Assembly (NCBI GenBank): GCA_910575705.1
Contig: CAJTFG010000001.1
Location: 683,217-747,216, forward strand
DNA from: Erysipelotrichales bacterium
GTDB lineage: Bacteria; Bacillota_I; Bacilli_A; Erysipelotrichales; Erysipelotrichaceae
Direction of reading: 5' to 3'
DNA: 64,000 nt
The translations under genes and the position numbers were made by a program. Below are positions 43,739 to 53,407 of the stretch, piece by piece. How positions within the stretch are numbered: position 1 is the stretch's first letter; the number at the start of each line of letters is the position of its first letter. Below the pieces are notes generated by a model, which was not told where the DNA came from, made no database searches, and saw only the letters and a program-made list of their open reading frames with translations.

Positions 43739-44531
43739 TATTTTGTAAGAAGGTCTTCTCTTGTATATCTTTGATATGCATGCCGACGTGAGCGGGTTTA
43801 TGAGCATCGGAAGAAGTCGTCAGCATGACATGGTGTTCTTTCAGGATGTTCAGAAGGGTATCGCTCATCCCCATATCCGGATGTCCGTATCGGTAATGGC
43901 AGCCGACGTTATTTTCGGCGATGACATGATGGGAAACGAGTGTTTCCGCTAATTCTTGATAGAGTGCTGTCAGATCGATATCCGGTTTGTAATCGGTAAA
44001 CATCTTAATGGTATCCGGATGACCAATTTGAGTAAAAAGATCCGATGCTGCACTTTGTATGACAAGATGGTAATATTCCTCATATATATCATTGGTCGGA
44101 TATACGTTCCATAGGATCTTTTCGGATATTCCCTTGAGGTCGTAAGGGCGAAGATATACATAATGAATGCTGCCGATCGCGAAGTCAAAGTCAAAGTCCT
44201 CCAGCATCGTTTTGATGAAGGCTTCTTTTTGCGGGAAATAGCATACTTCCAGTCCGAATTTTACGGTTATGGGAAAGCTCTGTGTTCTAGCGAAGGATAT
44301 GAAATCATAATATCTTTGTATATGGATCATATCGTGCTGTAACAGCCATTGTTTTGTTTCCGGAGCTTCGTTTATAGCATCCTCATATAAAGGCAGCCAT
44401 TCTTTGAAATGGTGGGTATGTTCCAATACGTGGATCTCATCGATCCCCATATCCAGCGCCTGTCGGATATAGGCGTTTAAATATTCCAGAGTATAGTTTT
44501 CTGCTTCTAAATGTATGTGTGCATCGATCAT
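43734..44531 (-). CDS. PHP-domain phosphatase, histidinol-phosphatase-like
   Basis: A 265-residue PHP-superfamily metallohydrolase. The metal-binding motifs are DAHIHLE at the N-terminus, LEHTHH near 36, GLEVCYFP near 95, GSIHYVY near 121 and SSDAHKPAHVG near the C-terminus. Relatives include HisK-type histidinol phosphatases. No other histidine genes are near, so the substrate is uncertain. Convergent with the preceding operon. Confidence 0.85.
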   Translation of the reverse strand: MIDAHIHLEAENYTLEYLNAYIRQALDMGIDEIHVLEHTHHFKEWLPLYEDAINEAPETKQWLLQHDMIHIQRYYDFISFARTQSFPITVKFGLEVCYFPQKEAFIKTMLEDFDFDFAIGSIHYVYLRPYDLKGISEKILWNVYPTNDIYEEYYHLVIQSAASDLFTQIGHPDTIKMFTDYKPDIDLTALYQELAETLVSHHVIAENNVGCHYRYGHPDMGMSDTLLNILKEHHVMLTTSSDAHKPAHVGMHIKDIQEKTFLQNK

Positions 44532-44666
44532 AGTGACACCTCCGATGCTTACTATTATAGCACATATGATAAGAAATGTTTATGAAATAAAAACAAATGA
44601 AAAAGAATTGTAAACAAATGAAAAAAGTGATATGATATATACATGCAATAAAGGAGGAGTACGCTT

Positions 44667-45743
44667 ATGACTCGTGTATACAATTTTAGCGCAGGCCCAT
44701 CTCAGCTTCCGTTGGAGGTTTTGCAGAAAGTGCAAAAGGAGCTTTTGGAATATGGAACAAGCGGCCAATCGGTTATGGAAATGAGTCATCGATCCCAGGA
44801 TTTCACGGATATCATAGAAGCATGTGAACAGCAGCTGAGAATGCTGATGGGAATTCCGGATAATTATAAGGTGTTGTTTCTTCAGGGAGGAGCTTCTCTG
44901 CAGTTTACGATGATCCCGATGAATCTGCTTACCAAGTATAAAAAGGCAGCCGTTATCCATACGGGACAATGGACGAAGAAAGCTATTAAGGAGCTGAAAA
45001 AGATCGGAGGATGTGAGATCATAGCCTCCAGTGAGGATGCGACGTTTTCTTATATCCCCGAGGTGACAAGTCTTCCGCAGGATGTGGATTATGTCTATAT
45101 ATGTGAAAACAATACCATCTATGGTACGAAATACAAAGAAGTAATATCTACCAGAGATGTTCCTTTGGTCAGTGATATGTCCAGCTGTATCCTCAGTGAA
45201 CCGGTCGATGTTGAGAAATACGGATTGATCTTTGCCGGTGCACAAAAGAATATGGGAATTGCCGGATTGACGGTCGTGATCATTCGTGAGGATCTTATTC
45301 AGGAGAATGACGCATTGCCTTCTATGCTTTCTTATCATGTAGCGGCAGGCAATGATTCGATGTTTAATACACCGCCGACATTTGCCATCTATATGCTGAA
45401 ACAGGTGCTGCAATGGATAGCGGATACGTACGGCAGTTTGGAAGAGATGAAAAAGGAAAATGAAAAGAAAGCCGCTTTGTTGTATGATTTCCTAGATCAT
45501 TCCGCCATGTTTAAAGGGACGGTAAGAGCGCAGGATCGCTCGCTGATGAATGTTCCGTTTGTGACATCCAGTGCGGAGACGGACAAGAAATTTATCGCAG
45601 AGGCAAAGGCACATGGGTTTATCAACTTAAAAGGTCACCGTTCGGTAGGCGGTATGCGTGCTTCTATGTATAATGCGATGCCGTTGGAGGGTGTGGAGAA
45701 ACTCGTTGCTTTTATGAGAGAGTTTGAGAAGGAGAACCTGTGA
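44667..45743 (+). CDS. serC: Phosphoserine aminotransferase
   Basis: A PLP enzyme that converts 3-phosphohydroxypyruvate and glutamate to phosphoserine. 358 residues, beginning YNFSAGPSQLPLEVL. The PLP Lys is in FAGAQKNMGIAGL near residue 192. The GHRSVGGMRASMYNAMP end is typical. AAGGAGG precedes the ATG. Its stop overlaps serA, the previous enzyme in the pathway; no serB is seen here. Confidence 0.97.
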   Translation: MTRVYNFSAGPSQLPLEVLQKVQKELLEYGTSGQSVMEMSHRSQDFTDIIEACEQQLRMLMGIPDNYKVLFLQGGASLQFTMIPMNLLTKYKKAAVIHTGQWTKKAIKELKKIGGCEIIASSEDATFSYIPEVTSLPQDVDYVYICENNTIYGTKYKEVISTRDVPLVSDMSSCILSEPVDVEKYGLIFAGAQKNMGIAGLTVVIIREDLIQENDALPSMLSYHVAAGNDSMFNTPPTFAIYMLKQVLQWIADTYGSLEEMKKENEKKAALLYDFLDHSAMFKGTVRAQDRSLMNVPFVTSSAETDKKFIAEAKAHGFINLKGHRSVGGMRASMYNAMPLEGVEKLVAFMREFEKENL

Positions 45744-46903
45744 TGAAAAAAATAAAGCTGTATAATAAGATATCTCATAAGGGACTGGATCTGTTTCCGC
45801 TCGATCAGTATGAGATCTTTGAGGATATGAAAGATGAGGATGCGATTCTCGTCAGGAGTGCAAAGCTGCATGATGTCGTTTTTCCTAAGACGTTAAAAGC
45901 CATTGCCCGTGCCGGCGCCGGTACGAATAATATTCCCATCGATGCTTGCAGCGAGCAGGGGATCGTTGTTTTTAATACCCCGGGAGCCAATGCGAACGCC
46001 GTAAAGGAATTGGTATTTGCAGGGTTGCTTTTAGCAAGCCGTCCGTCTTTTGAAGGAATGAACTGGGTTTCTTCTTTATCAAAAGAAGAAGATGTAGCCG
46101 CTAAGGTGGAAAAGGAAAAGAGCCGTTTTGCCGGTCATGAGCTTCAGGGGAAGACATTGGGGATCATCGGATTAGGTGCGATCGGTATCAAGGTGGCGAA
46201 TCTTGCTTTACATTTCGGTATGGAGGTGTATGGCTATGATCCGTATATATCCGTTCATGCCGCGTGGAATCTATCGCGCGATGTCCATCATGCGAAAAGT
46301 CTTGATGAAGTTTATAAAAACTGTGATTTCATCAGCGTTCATGTGCCGTTGAATGATAAGACGAGGAATATGATCGATGTCGAAGCAGTCATGCATATGA
46401 AGAAGAATGCATACTTGCTGAACTTTGCCAGAGGCGGTATCGTGGATGAAAAGGCGGTATGCGATGCTTTGGCTAAAGAACAGCTGCAAGGATATATCAC
46501 GGATTTTCCAAATGCCTCTTTGATCGGTGTGCCGCACGTATACTGTATTCCGCATCTGGGTGCATCTACCGAAGAATCCGAAGAGAACTGCGCCATCATG
46601 GCAGTACAGCAGATCCGGGATTATTTGGAAAACGGAAATGTGACGAATGCCGTCAATCTTCCGAATGTCGTAATGGAGCGAAGCGGAAAATCACGTATTG
46701 CCTGTTTCCATCGCAATGTGCCGAGCATGTTGGCAAAGATATCTAATATGGTATCGGATGCCGGTTTGAATATTGCGAATATGATCAATAAATCTAAGGG
46801 AGAGTATGCATATACGATTGTTGATGTCGATGATACCGATATTCATGAAGTCGTTCATAAACTGAAAAAAGAAGAGAATATCTTACATGTGGAAACGTAT
46901 TAG
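45743..46903 (+). CDS. serA: D-3-phosphoglycerate dehydrogenase
   Basis: The first enzyme of serine synthesis, oxidising 3-phosphoglycerate. 386 residues: NAD-binding GIIGLGAIGIKVA near residue 137, catalytic Arg in NFARGGIVDE, catalytic His in IPHLGASTEESEENCA, then a C-terminal ACT domain (about 315-386) likely for allosteric serine control. ATG 45743 overlaps the serC stop. Confidence 0.95.
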   Translation: MKKIKLYNKISHKGLDLFPLDQYEIFEDMKDEDAILVRSAKLHDVVFPKTLKAIARAGAGTNNIPIDACSEQGIVVFNTPGANANAVKELVFAGLLLASRPSFEGMNWVSSLSKEEDVAAKVEKEKSRFAGHELQGKTLGIIGLGAIGIKVANLALHFGMEVYGYDPYISVHAAWNLSRDVHHAKSLDEVYKNCDFISVHVPLNDKTRNMIDVEAVMHMKKNAYLLNFARGGIVDEKAVCDALAKEQLQGYITDFPNASLIGVPHVYCIPHLGASTEESEENCAIMAVQQIRDYLENGNVTNAVNLPNVVMERSGKSRIACFHRNVPSMLAKISNMVSDAGLNIANMINKSKGEYAYTIVDVDDTDIHEVVHKLKKEENILHVETY

Positions 46904-46920
46904 CTTTTATAGGGAATAAG

Positions 46921-46950
46921 GCTGTTGACAAAAAGTCGGCAGTCTTTTTT
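46921..46950 (+). terminator. Terminator of serCA
   Basis: A GCTGTTGAC / GTCGGCAGT stem with G-T pairs and an AAAAA loop is followed by TTTTTT. Confidence 0.8.
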
Positions 46951-46993
46951 GTGATATAATAAAAACAAGAGAAAGGTGTTGAAGTGCTGCGAT

Positions 46994-47389
46994 ATGTGGG
47001 TGTGTCCGAAATGCAAAAGGGAATTTAAGAGGGTGAATCAAAGTCATTATTGCGGAAAAGCTCCGGAAACGGTAAGTGAATACATAGCGTTGCAGGATCC
47101 GGAGATACAGGCTCGTTTGACGGAATTAAGGAACCTTATACAAAGCAGCGGTAAAGATATAAAAGAAGGGATCGCATGGAGTATGCCGATATATAAAAAG
47201 GAGAACCGTGCCATTTCTTTTGCGGCTTGTCAGAAGCATATCAGTTTTTATATAGGGGAAGAGGCTATCGAGACGTTTAAAGCGCGGTTACCGGAATTTG
47301 CGATCCGTAAAAATGCGGTGTATCTTCCGTATGATAAAGCGTTGCCGACGGATGTGATCAGAGATGTCGTAACATGGTATTTTGATTGA
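46994..47389 (+). CDS. DUF1801 (YdhG-like) protein with N-terminal zinc finger
   Basis: 131 residues. It starts with a short zinc-ribbon-like segment (WVCPKCKREFKRVNQSHYC), followed by a YdhG/DUF1801 domain: LTELRNLIQSSGKDIKEGIAWSMPIYKKENRAISFAACQKHISFY and a YLPYDKALP end. The family's biochemical role is unknown. ATG 46994 is the first strong start; GTG 46976 lies in the AAAGGTG ribosome site. Confidence 0.8.
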   Translation: MWVCPKCKREFKRVNQSHYCGKAPETVSEYIALQDPEIQARLTELRNLIQSSGKDIKEGIAWSMPIYKKENRAISFAACQKHISFYIGEEAIETFKARLPEFAIRKNAVYLPYDKALPTDVIRDVVTWYFD

Positions 47390-47421
47390 TGTTGAATATG
47401 TTAAAAAAGGAGGATTATACG

Positions 47422-47751
47422 ATGCGTCATAATATTTCTTATAAAAAAGAGGATCTCGGAGTTAGATTTTATAGGAGCTGCGGTTATATCATTTTGGGAT
47501 GTGCTGTTTTTTCTTTTCTTCTTCTTTTTATCGTTCGCATGATGCCGCAGGATTATGAGCGATATGATGTTTCATCGCTTTTTAACATATGGTTTTTATT
47601 GTCTGTTTTTCTATTTGCTTTGGGATTTATGATCGTGGTCTTATGCAGGACATCCAAAACGTTTCAAAGATGGGCGGAAAACGATGTTTTGAAATCGGCA
47701 GAATATGAATTAAACAAGGAAATTCAAAAAGAGAAAAAAAGCGACATGTAG
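47422..47751 (+). CDS. Small two-span membrane protein
   Basis: 109 residues with two membrane segments (about 20-41 and 55-77) and a charged C-terminal tail. No family recognised. ATG 47422 follows AAAGGAGG. Downstream of the DUF1801 gene by 32 bp, probably cotranscribed. Confidence 0.65.
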   Translation: MRHNISYKKEDLGVRFYRSCGYIILGCAVFSFLLLFIVRMMPQDYERYDVSSLFNIWFLLSVFLFALGFMIVVLCRTSKTFQRWAENDVLKSAEYELNKEIQKEKKSDM

Positions 47752-47783
47752 TTTGCTAGGATCGAGAATGTATGGTCGGATAA

Positions 47784-47808
47784 AAAAAGAGCGGTTCGCT
47801 CTTTTTCT
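47784..47808. terminator. Bidirectional terminator before the GH13 gene
   Basis: Stem AAAAAGAGCG / CGCTCTTTTT (47784-47793, 47797-47806) with a GTT loop, between convergent genes. Confidence 0.9.
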
Positions 47809-47814
47809 CTTGTC

Positions 47815-49404
47815 TTATTTTCCTATGTAGGTGAAGCGAGGCTGCTGTATGCCATCTCTTTCCACGGTTTCTGAAAACATGGAAAGCGGACGTACCCATA
47901 TGCGCTCTTCTCCATATAATTGACGGTATACGACATAGTCTTCCAGCGTTTCGCTATGCGTCGCAGTATATAAGACTGCGTATTCTTTCCCTTTGAAATG
48001 ACGGTAGCGACCGGGTTTTATCACGGTATCCTTGTGCTGTGTGATCGCTTTTGGCTGTGTCGGGATATTGCCGCAGGCGGTTTCGCTTATGAAGATACAG
48101 GCGTCCTTTGGCGCTATTGCAATATGCATGGTTGCATCTTGTATAGAATAGTCGGCATGTCCGAAGACGAGCTTCATATGGTCTTTTGGAACGGGAAATT
48201 CCAGCTTTGCTTCCTGTTCGCTTACATTGCATACCACATATGCATATTCTTTGTTGTATGTCCGACAGAAGACGAACTGTTCATTGCGGACGAGCACTTG
48301 TTGATAAGAACCGCGATGCAGGAGCTCTGAGCGTTCATAAAGCTCGCCCAGCTTTCGTATGTGATCAAGCAGTGGGGTGTCGGCAGGCTTTTGATCGATA
48401 AGACAAGGGCGCAAGTCACGATCGCTGCCGTGATGTTTTGTTCCTTCTATCGCATATTCGCTTCCATAATAGATCGATGGGATCCCGGGCATGGTATATA
48501 ACATGGTATAAATGTTTTTCAGATCATCGCTGTTTTTTACCGTACTTGCCAGACGGCTGACGTCATGATTGTCCGCAAAGTTATATAAAAGCAGATCTTT
48601 GTATATGCCTCCTTCGCCGAACTGACGGTTCAGAGAATAGGCGATCTCGAAATAGTTATGCTCATTATGCGAAGAATATAATCCCTTGTAGCATTCGTAG
48701 TTCGTAACGGAATCCAGCATATCCGGATTCGCCCAGCGGGTATAATCCCCGTGGATGATCTCGCCCATCAGCCAGAAATCCGGACGTTTCCGCTTGCAGA
48801 AGGTGCGCAGACGGCGAAAGAAATCGGGATCGATGCAATCGGCGGCATCCAGACGCAGTCCGTCAATGTGAAATTCCTCTATCCACATAGCGACGGCGTT
48901 GAGCAGGTGGTCTGTGACCGCTTCATTTCTTAAGTTCAGCTTTACTAAGTTATGATGCCCTTCCCATGTATCGTATGTGAAAGGATCACCCCAAGGCGCA
49001 GGCTGATGAAAACGTATATGGAACCAGTCGGCATACGGTGATGCTTCCTGTTTTTCCAATACGTCGCGAAAGGCCCAGAAATCTCTTCCTACATGATGAA
49101 ATACGCCGTCTAATACAATGCGTATATCATTCTCTTTCAGTTCTTTACACAGCTTGCGGAAGTCTTCATTCGTTCCTAAGCGGGGATCGATCGTATAGTA
49201 ATCGCTGGTGTCATAACCGTGTTCATAAGATGAAAAGACAGGCCCCATATAGATGGCATTGATATGCATGTCTTTCAGATGCGGTATCCAGCTGCTGAAA
49301 GCCGGCAGACGATGGTGTACATCGGTGATCGCATACGGTTCACAACCGAAGAATCCCAATGGGTAAAGATGATAAAAAACGGCGCTTTCCGTCCAATGTG
49401 TCAT
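47815..49404 (-). CDS. GH13 alpha-amylase-family glycosidase
   Basis: A 529-residue cytosolic enzyme with no signal peptide. The GH13 catalytic triad is visible: Asp in GLRLDAAD near residue 178, Glu in GEIIHGD near 213, and Asp in NFADNHD near 280. VLDGVFHHVG is the second conserved region. Likely cuts maltodextrins or cyclodextrins after import (neopullulanase/cyclomaltodextrinase type). A separate C-terminal beta domain follows. GGAGG precedes the start, with a TATAAT box about 30 bp upstream. Confidence 0.92.
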   Translation of the reverse strand: MTHWTESAVFYHLYPLGFFGCEPYAITDVHHRLPAFSSWIPHLKDMHINAIYMGPVFSSYEHGYDTSDYYTIDPRLGTNEDFRKLCKELKENDIRIVLDGVFHHVGRDFWAFRDVLEKQEASPYADWFHIRFHQPAPWGDPFTYDTWEGHHNLVKLNLRNEAVTDHLLNAVAMWIEEFHIDGLRLDAADCIDPDFFRRLRTFCKRKRPDFWLMGEIIHGDYTRWANPDMLDSVTNYECYKGLYSSHNEHNYFEIAYSLNRQFGEGGIYKDLLLYNFADNHDVSRLASTVKNSDDLKNIYTMLYTMPGIPSIYYGSEYAIEGTKHHGSDRDLRPCLIDQKPADTPLLDHIRKLGELYERSELLHRGSYQQVLVRNEQFVFCRTYNKEYAYVVCNVSEQEAKLEFPVPKDHMKLVFGHADYSIQDATMHIAIAPKDACIFISETACGNIPTQPKAITQHKDTVIKPGRYRHFKGKEYAVLYTATHSETLEDYVVYRQLYGEERIWVRPLSMFSETVERDGIQQPRFTYIGK

Positions 49405-49556
49405 ATAATTTCCTCCATTTGCTGGAACTATTATAGCATTCTCGCATGAAGAAAAACAGCATATCCGATCGGATGATGCAAGTAGGATCGTAAGAAGCGG
49501 GCAGCTTGCTTTTCATGGGAAGGAGGGTATAATGGAGTTGAAGCAGGAGGTATCAT

Positions 49557-50672
49557 ATGCGTACATACATTAAAAACGGTATACTCGTATTGGATGGGAA
49601 ACGAGTGATTGACAAGGGAAGTCTATTGATGGAAGATCATAAAATTATCGGTATTTACAGCGGTATTCCTCATGTGGAGGCAGATGAGATCGTGGATGCA
49701 AAAGGGAATTACGTATTGCCGGGATTGTTGGATACGCATACGCATGGTGCTGTCGGCTATGATTTCAATTTATGTTCCTGTGAGGAAATAGAAGAGATGG
49801 CGAAGCATCTGCGTAAGGAAGGAGTTACCGGTTTTCTGGGAAGCGTCGTTCCGGAATCTCATGAGCAGATGAAAGCGATTTTAACGAAGCTGGAGTCATG
49901 CAATTGTCCTAATTTTATAGGAATCCATATGGAAGGTCCTTATTTGAACATCGAAAAGAAAGCGGTGATGAAGGAAGAATTTCTGCGTGATCCGAATATG
50001 GATGAACTGCGGGAATATCTGAACGCAGCTTCCAAGATCGTATCTATGACCATCGCGCCGGAATTGCCGAATGCATTAGAGATGATCACATATCTTGAAA
50101 ATCACGGTATTGCGGTTAATATCGGCCATACGAATGCGACGTGTGCGCAAGTGCTGGAGGCACAGCAGTACGGGGCTTCCGGTATCACTCATCTGTATAA
50201 TGCCATGACTCAGCATGAACATCGTTCTCCGGGCGCTGTGACAGGCGCCATTTTATCCGATCTGTATTGTGAGCTGATTGCGGATGGATTCCATGTGCAT
50301 CCGGATATTGTTCGTGCTACGTATAAGATGATCGGGAAGGAACGCATCATCCTTATCAGCGATGCGAATCCATGCAAGGGATTGCCGGATGGAGAATATG
50401 CATTTTCCGGTAAACATGTCCTTATCGAACAGGGACATGCCGTAGTAAAGGAAACCGGACGTATCGCGGGCAGTACGTTAACGATGCTGGATGCCGGTAA
50501 AAACATGATGAAATATTGCGGATGCAGCATTTCCGATGTCGTTTTGATGGCGGCCGTCAATCCGGGAGAGCGTTATCATTTGAAGAAGGGGAAACTCGCT
50601 GTCGGCTATGACGGCGATGTGCTCATCGTGAATGAACGGCTGGATCTTCTTCGCGTATGTCAGAATATATAA
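49557..50672 (+). CDS. nagA: N-acetylglucosamine-6-phosphate deacetylase
   Basis: Removes acetate from GlcNAc-6-phosphate made during amino-sugar import or wall recycling. 371 residues: metal-binding LLDTHTHGAVGYD near residue 57, HMEGPYLN near 128, NIGHTNAT near 187, THLYNAMT near 209 and the catalytic SDANP near 264. AGGAGG precedes the ATG. nagB is not adjacent. Confidence 0.95.
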   Translation: MRTYIKNGILVLDGKRVIDKGSLLMEDHKIIGIYSGIPHVEADEIVDAKGNYVLPGLLDTHTHGAVGYDFNLCSCEEIEEMAKHLRKEGVTGFLGSVVPESHEQMKAILTKLESCNCPNFIGIHMEGPYLNIEKKAVMKEEFLRDPNMDELREYLNAASKIVSMTIAPELPNALEMITYLENHGIAVNIGHTNATCAQVLEAQQYGASGITHLYNAMTQHEHRSPGAVTGAILSDLYCELIADGFHVHPDIVRATYKMIGKERIILISDANPCKGLPDGEYAFSGKHVLIEQGHAVVKETGRIAGSTLTMLDAGKNMMKYCGCSISDVVLMAAVNPGERYHLKKGKLAVGYDGDVLIVNERLDLLRVCQNI

Positions 50673-50682
50673 AATAAAAAAG

Positions 50683-50707
50683 AAACGGACGGAATGTCCG
50701 TTTTTTG
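50683..50707 (+). terminator. Terminator of nagA
   Basis: Stem AAACGGAC / GTCCGTTT (50683-50690, 50696-50703) then TTT. Confidence 0.9.
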
Positions 50708-50767
50708 TGAGCTGTATAAAAATCCCTGATGACATAAAGATGAGATCAGGGTAGTTAGCTTTATTTT

Positions 50768-51706
50768 TTATCGTTTTGGCTTTTCATACGTTACATACGT
50801 AAGTTCCATGGCTCCTTTTAAAGAAAGCGGACCATATGCGCAAGGCACGAAGATCGTTTCTCCTGCATGAACTTCCATATCTTGTATCATGCCGTCTCCT
50901 TCGATCACTGTCAGGAAATAAAATTCTTCTCGTTCATAGATGCCGTCCTGCTCGACTTGAATCTTTCCCGCACTGTATACTCCCGGTTCACTGTGAAATA
51001 CCGTAACCGTACATCCGTTTGCCGTATATGGATGAAGATCTACTAATTGAATGGTATCATCCGGTACATTGACGCATTCCAATACTTTCCGTACATGCAG
51101 TTCACGAGGACTGCCGTCCGGCTCCAATCGATCGTAGTCATATAAGCGGTAAGTAAGATCGGCGTTTTGGGAAAATTCAATGAGGACGATATTTTTTCCG
51201 AAAGCATGCAGAGTTCCGTAAGGAACATCGACAAAGTCTCCTTTTTTAACCGGAATGTAGCGGAGCAGATGATCCCAGTCACAGCGTTCCACCATATCTT
51301 TGAATTGTTCCTTGGAAGCGGCATGATGCCCCAGTTCCATACTGCTTTCTCCGTCGATGAAATATACGCCATCCGGTTTTCCTAAGCGGTTATCATGGGA
51401 CAGTGCATAGGCATCGTCGGGATGTACTTGTACGGACATCGGCGTAACCGTATTTGCCATGGCGGCGCGTACCGGCATTTCCGGGGTATCGCTTTGAAAC
51501 AGTTCATAATGCGTATGAAAGAAATCGGAGAGCTTTTCGTTTGTTTCTTCCACGTCGCAGTCCAGATGCCCTTTCATCGCGATGACGTTGTAGCATTCTC
51601 CGATATTCGGCAGATCGCTTTGATAGCCGTAGCGTTTGGAGAGTTCCTGTCCTCCCCATATACGGTAATTAAATACCGGTAAGATATGATATAGTTTTTT
51701 ACCCAT
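50768..51706 (-). CDS. manA: Mannose-6-phosphate isomerase, type I, class of short bacterial enzymes
   Basis: Interconverts mannose-6-P and fructose-6-P. 312 residues: YRIWGGQEL, SVQVHPDDAYA (zinc ligands) near residue 92, VDVPYGTLHAFGKNIVLIEFSQ near 160, and a C-terminal cupin. ATG 51706 is chosen, 7 bp from AGGAGG; upstream ATGs at 51727 and 51712 lie before or in that site. Sits between nagA and a divergent DeoR regulator. Confidence 0.93.
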   Translation of the reverse strand: MGKKLYHILPVFNYRIWGGQELSKRYGYQSDLPNIGECYNVIAMKGHLDCDVEETNEKLSDFFHTHYELFQSDTPEMPVRAAMANTVTPMSVQVHPDDAYALSHDNRLGKPDGVYFIDGESSMELGHHAASKEQFKDMVERCDWDHLLRYIPVKKGDFVDVPYGTLHAFGKNIVLIEFSQNADLTYRLYDYDRLEPDGSPRELHVRKVLECVNVPDDTIQLVDLHPYTANGCTVTVFHSEPGVYSAGKIQVEQDGIYEREEFYFLTVIEGDGMIQDMEVHAGETIFVPCAYGPLSLKGAMELTYVTYEKPKR

Positions 51707-51873
51707 GTTCATTCCTCCTGTTTTCATTATAGGAATATCCGATTACCATCTTCAATAGAATGCGCATCTTTTTTTGATGATATGTGCAAAAAAACATATA
51801 AAATGCTCATTTTTATTATTTGTCATATAATTATTGCGCGTTTCGTTATATAATGATCATAAAGGTGATACAT

Positions 51874-52629
51874 ATGAAGACAGAGAAACGGCGCCGACAG
51901 ATGCTTTTACACTTGCGGCAGGCGGATGCGGAGGTGGAGGAGCTGAGCAGGATCTTTCGGGTTTCGGCGTCTACGATCCGTCGTGATCTGAGTATTTTGC
52001 AGCGTCAGGGAAAGGTCAGCCGGGCATATGGCAAGGCGGCGATACGCGAAGATTTTTCTTTAAGCGATGAATTTGAACCGTCTATTGCGCAAAAAAAGGA
52101 AGTTTTTCGCAAAGAGAAATGTCAGATCGCGGCTTATTGTGCAGATCTCATTCATGAGGGGGAATGCATCTTTTTGGATAGCGGCACAACACCGGCGTAT
52201 TTGTATGAATACATACGTCATAAAAAGGTAACGATCGTTACGAATAATCTCTTACTCGTTTCCCGCGTCCATCCTAAGGATAAGGCTACCATATTGTTTG
52301 GCAGCGGTCGCTTTGATGTGCAGCATTATACGCTGACAGGAACATCGTATCTGGAATTTCTGCGGCAGTTTCACTATGATGCATGCTTTATCGGTGTCAG
52401 CGGCTTTGATGATATACAAAAATGCTGTTCGTGTACGACATTGGAAGCCTCCTCTTATAAAAATCACGCTATGCATGCGAGCAGCCGCCGCTATGTGATT
52501 GCGGATGCATCGAAGCGTCAGACGCATGGTATCGTTAATTTTGCGTCTTTTGATCAATTTGATGCCGTGATCACGAATGCGTATAAGGAACAGGCAGAAG
52601 CGCCGCTCTGCTTTTGTGATGTGGTGTGA
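51874..52629 (+). CDS. DeoR-family transcriptional regulator
   Basis: A 251-residue regulator. The N-terminal winged helix has SASTIRRDLSILQRQGKVSRAYG near residue 30-50; the C-terminal sugar-phosphate sensor has LDSGTTPAYL, VTNNLLL and TGTSYLEFL. It probably represses a sugar-phosphate-responsive target; divergent manA is the obvious candidate. ATG 51874 follows AAAGGTG. Confidence 0.9.
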   Translation: MKTEKRRRQMLLHLRQADAEVEELSRIFRVSASTIRRDLSILQRQGKVSRAYGKAAIREDFSLSDEFEPSIAQKKEVFRKEKCQIAAYCADLIHEGECIFLDSGTTPAYLYEYIRHKKVTIVTNNLLLVSRVHPKDKATILFGSGRFDVQHYTLTGTSYLEFLRQFHYDACFIGVSGFDDIQKCCSCTTLEASSYKNHAMHASSRRYVIADASKRQTHGIVNFASFDQFDAVITNAYKEQAEAPLCFCDVV

Positions 52630-52715
52630 TGTATTGCATACATTAAAAAAACTTTATGTTTTCCGCAGGGAATTCTTAAGAAATGCCATGTATTCTGTAA
52701 TCAGAGGTGATGTAT

Positions 52716-53330
52716 ATGGATATATGGCTTTTTGCATTTTACGAGATCTTGTCTTCTAGTCTTCTTTTTTTTGCTGTTCTTTTATATGAACAGCAGCGGC
52801 ATAAGGATCTTTCTTATGTTTATATCGGTGTTTTGCTATTGTTTGCGGCTTATATTATCGGAGTGTTTTACGTTGCCGGAACAGGTACCTTATACGATGT
52901 TTTGTTGTACAAATTGGAAATGCGCCCGGAGCAGATACATATCTTTCCTTTTTGGGGAATAATCGATTGGAGTGCTTACCTGTTGAATGTTCTTTTGTTT
53001 GTGCCGTTTGGGATGTTTGCGCCATTGATCTGGAAAAACCGCAATCGCCTTCTGCCTGTCTTATATTCTGCTTTTTCTTTTTCTCTGTTGATCGAGCTGA
53101 GTCAGTTATTAAACAATCGCAGATGTGATATTGATGACTTGCTTTTAAATACATTGGGCGGTGTTATCGGGTTCCTTATATATACGGCATGGATGAAGAA
53201 AGCCAACGCCCGTTCTAATCTTCATGAGATCACGTTTATAAATATGGAATGGTACATTGCGGCAATTTTTATCGGCCGGTTTTTATTTTTTAATGAGATG
53301 GGATGGGCGAGGCTGCTGTATCGGTTTTGA
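52716..53330 (+). CDS. VanZ-family membrane protein
   Basis: 204 residues with four to five membrane segments. The VanZ core LNVLLFVPFGMFAPL, SLLIELSQLLNNRRCDIDDLLLNTLGGVIGF is clear near residues 92-150. VanZ-like proteins affect glycopeptide susceptibility and envelope properties, mechanism unknown. ATG 52716 follows AGAGGTG. Confidence 0.9.
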   Translation: MDIWLFAFYEILSSSLLFFAVLLYEQQRHKDLSYVYIGVLLLFAAYIIGVFYVAGTGTLYDVLLYKLEMRPEQIHIFPFWGIIDWSAYLLNVLLFVPFGMFAPLIWKNRNRLLPVLYSAFSFSLLIELSQLLNNRRCDIDDLLLNTLGGVIGFLIYTAWMKKANARSNLHEITFINMEWYIAAIFIGRFLFFNEMGWARLLYRF

Positions 53331-53407
53331 TTTTTTATGACCCTTGTGGTGTTTCCTGTTAAAAAACTGATTTCCGGTGTATGCTATCAGCGTAAAGGAG
53401 AAGATAT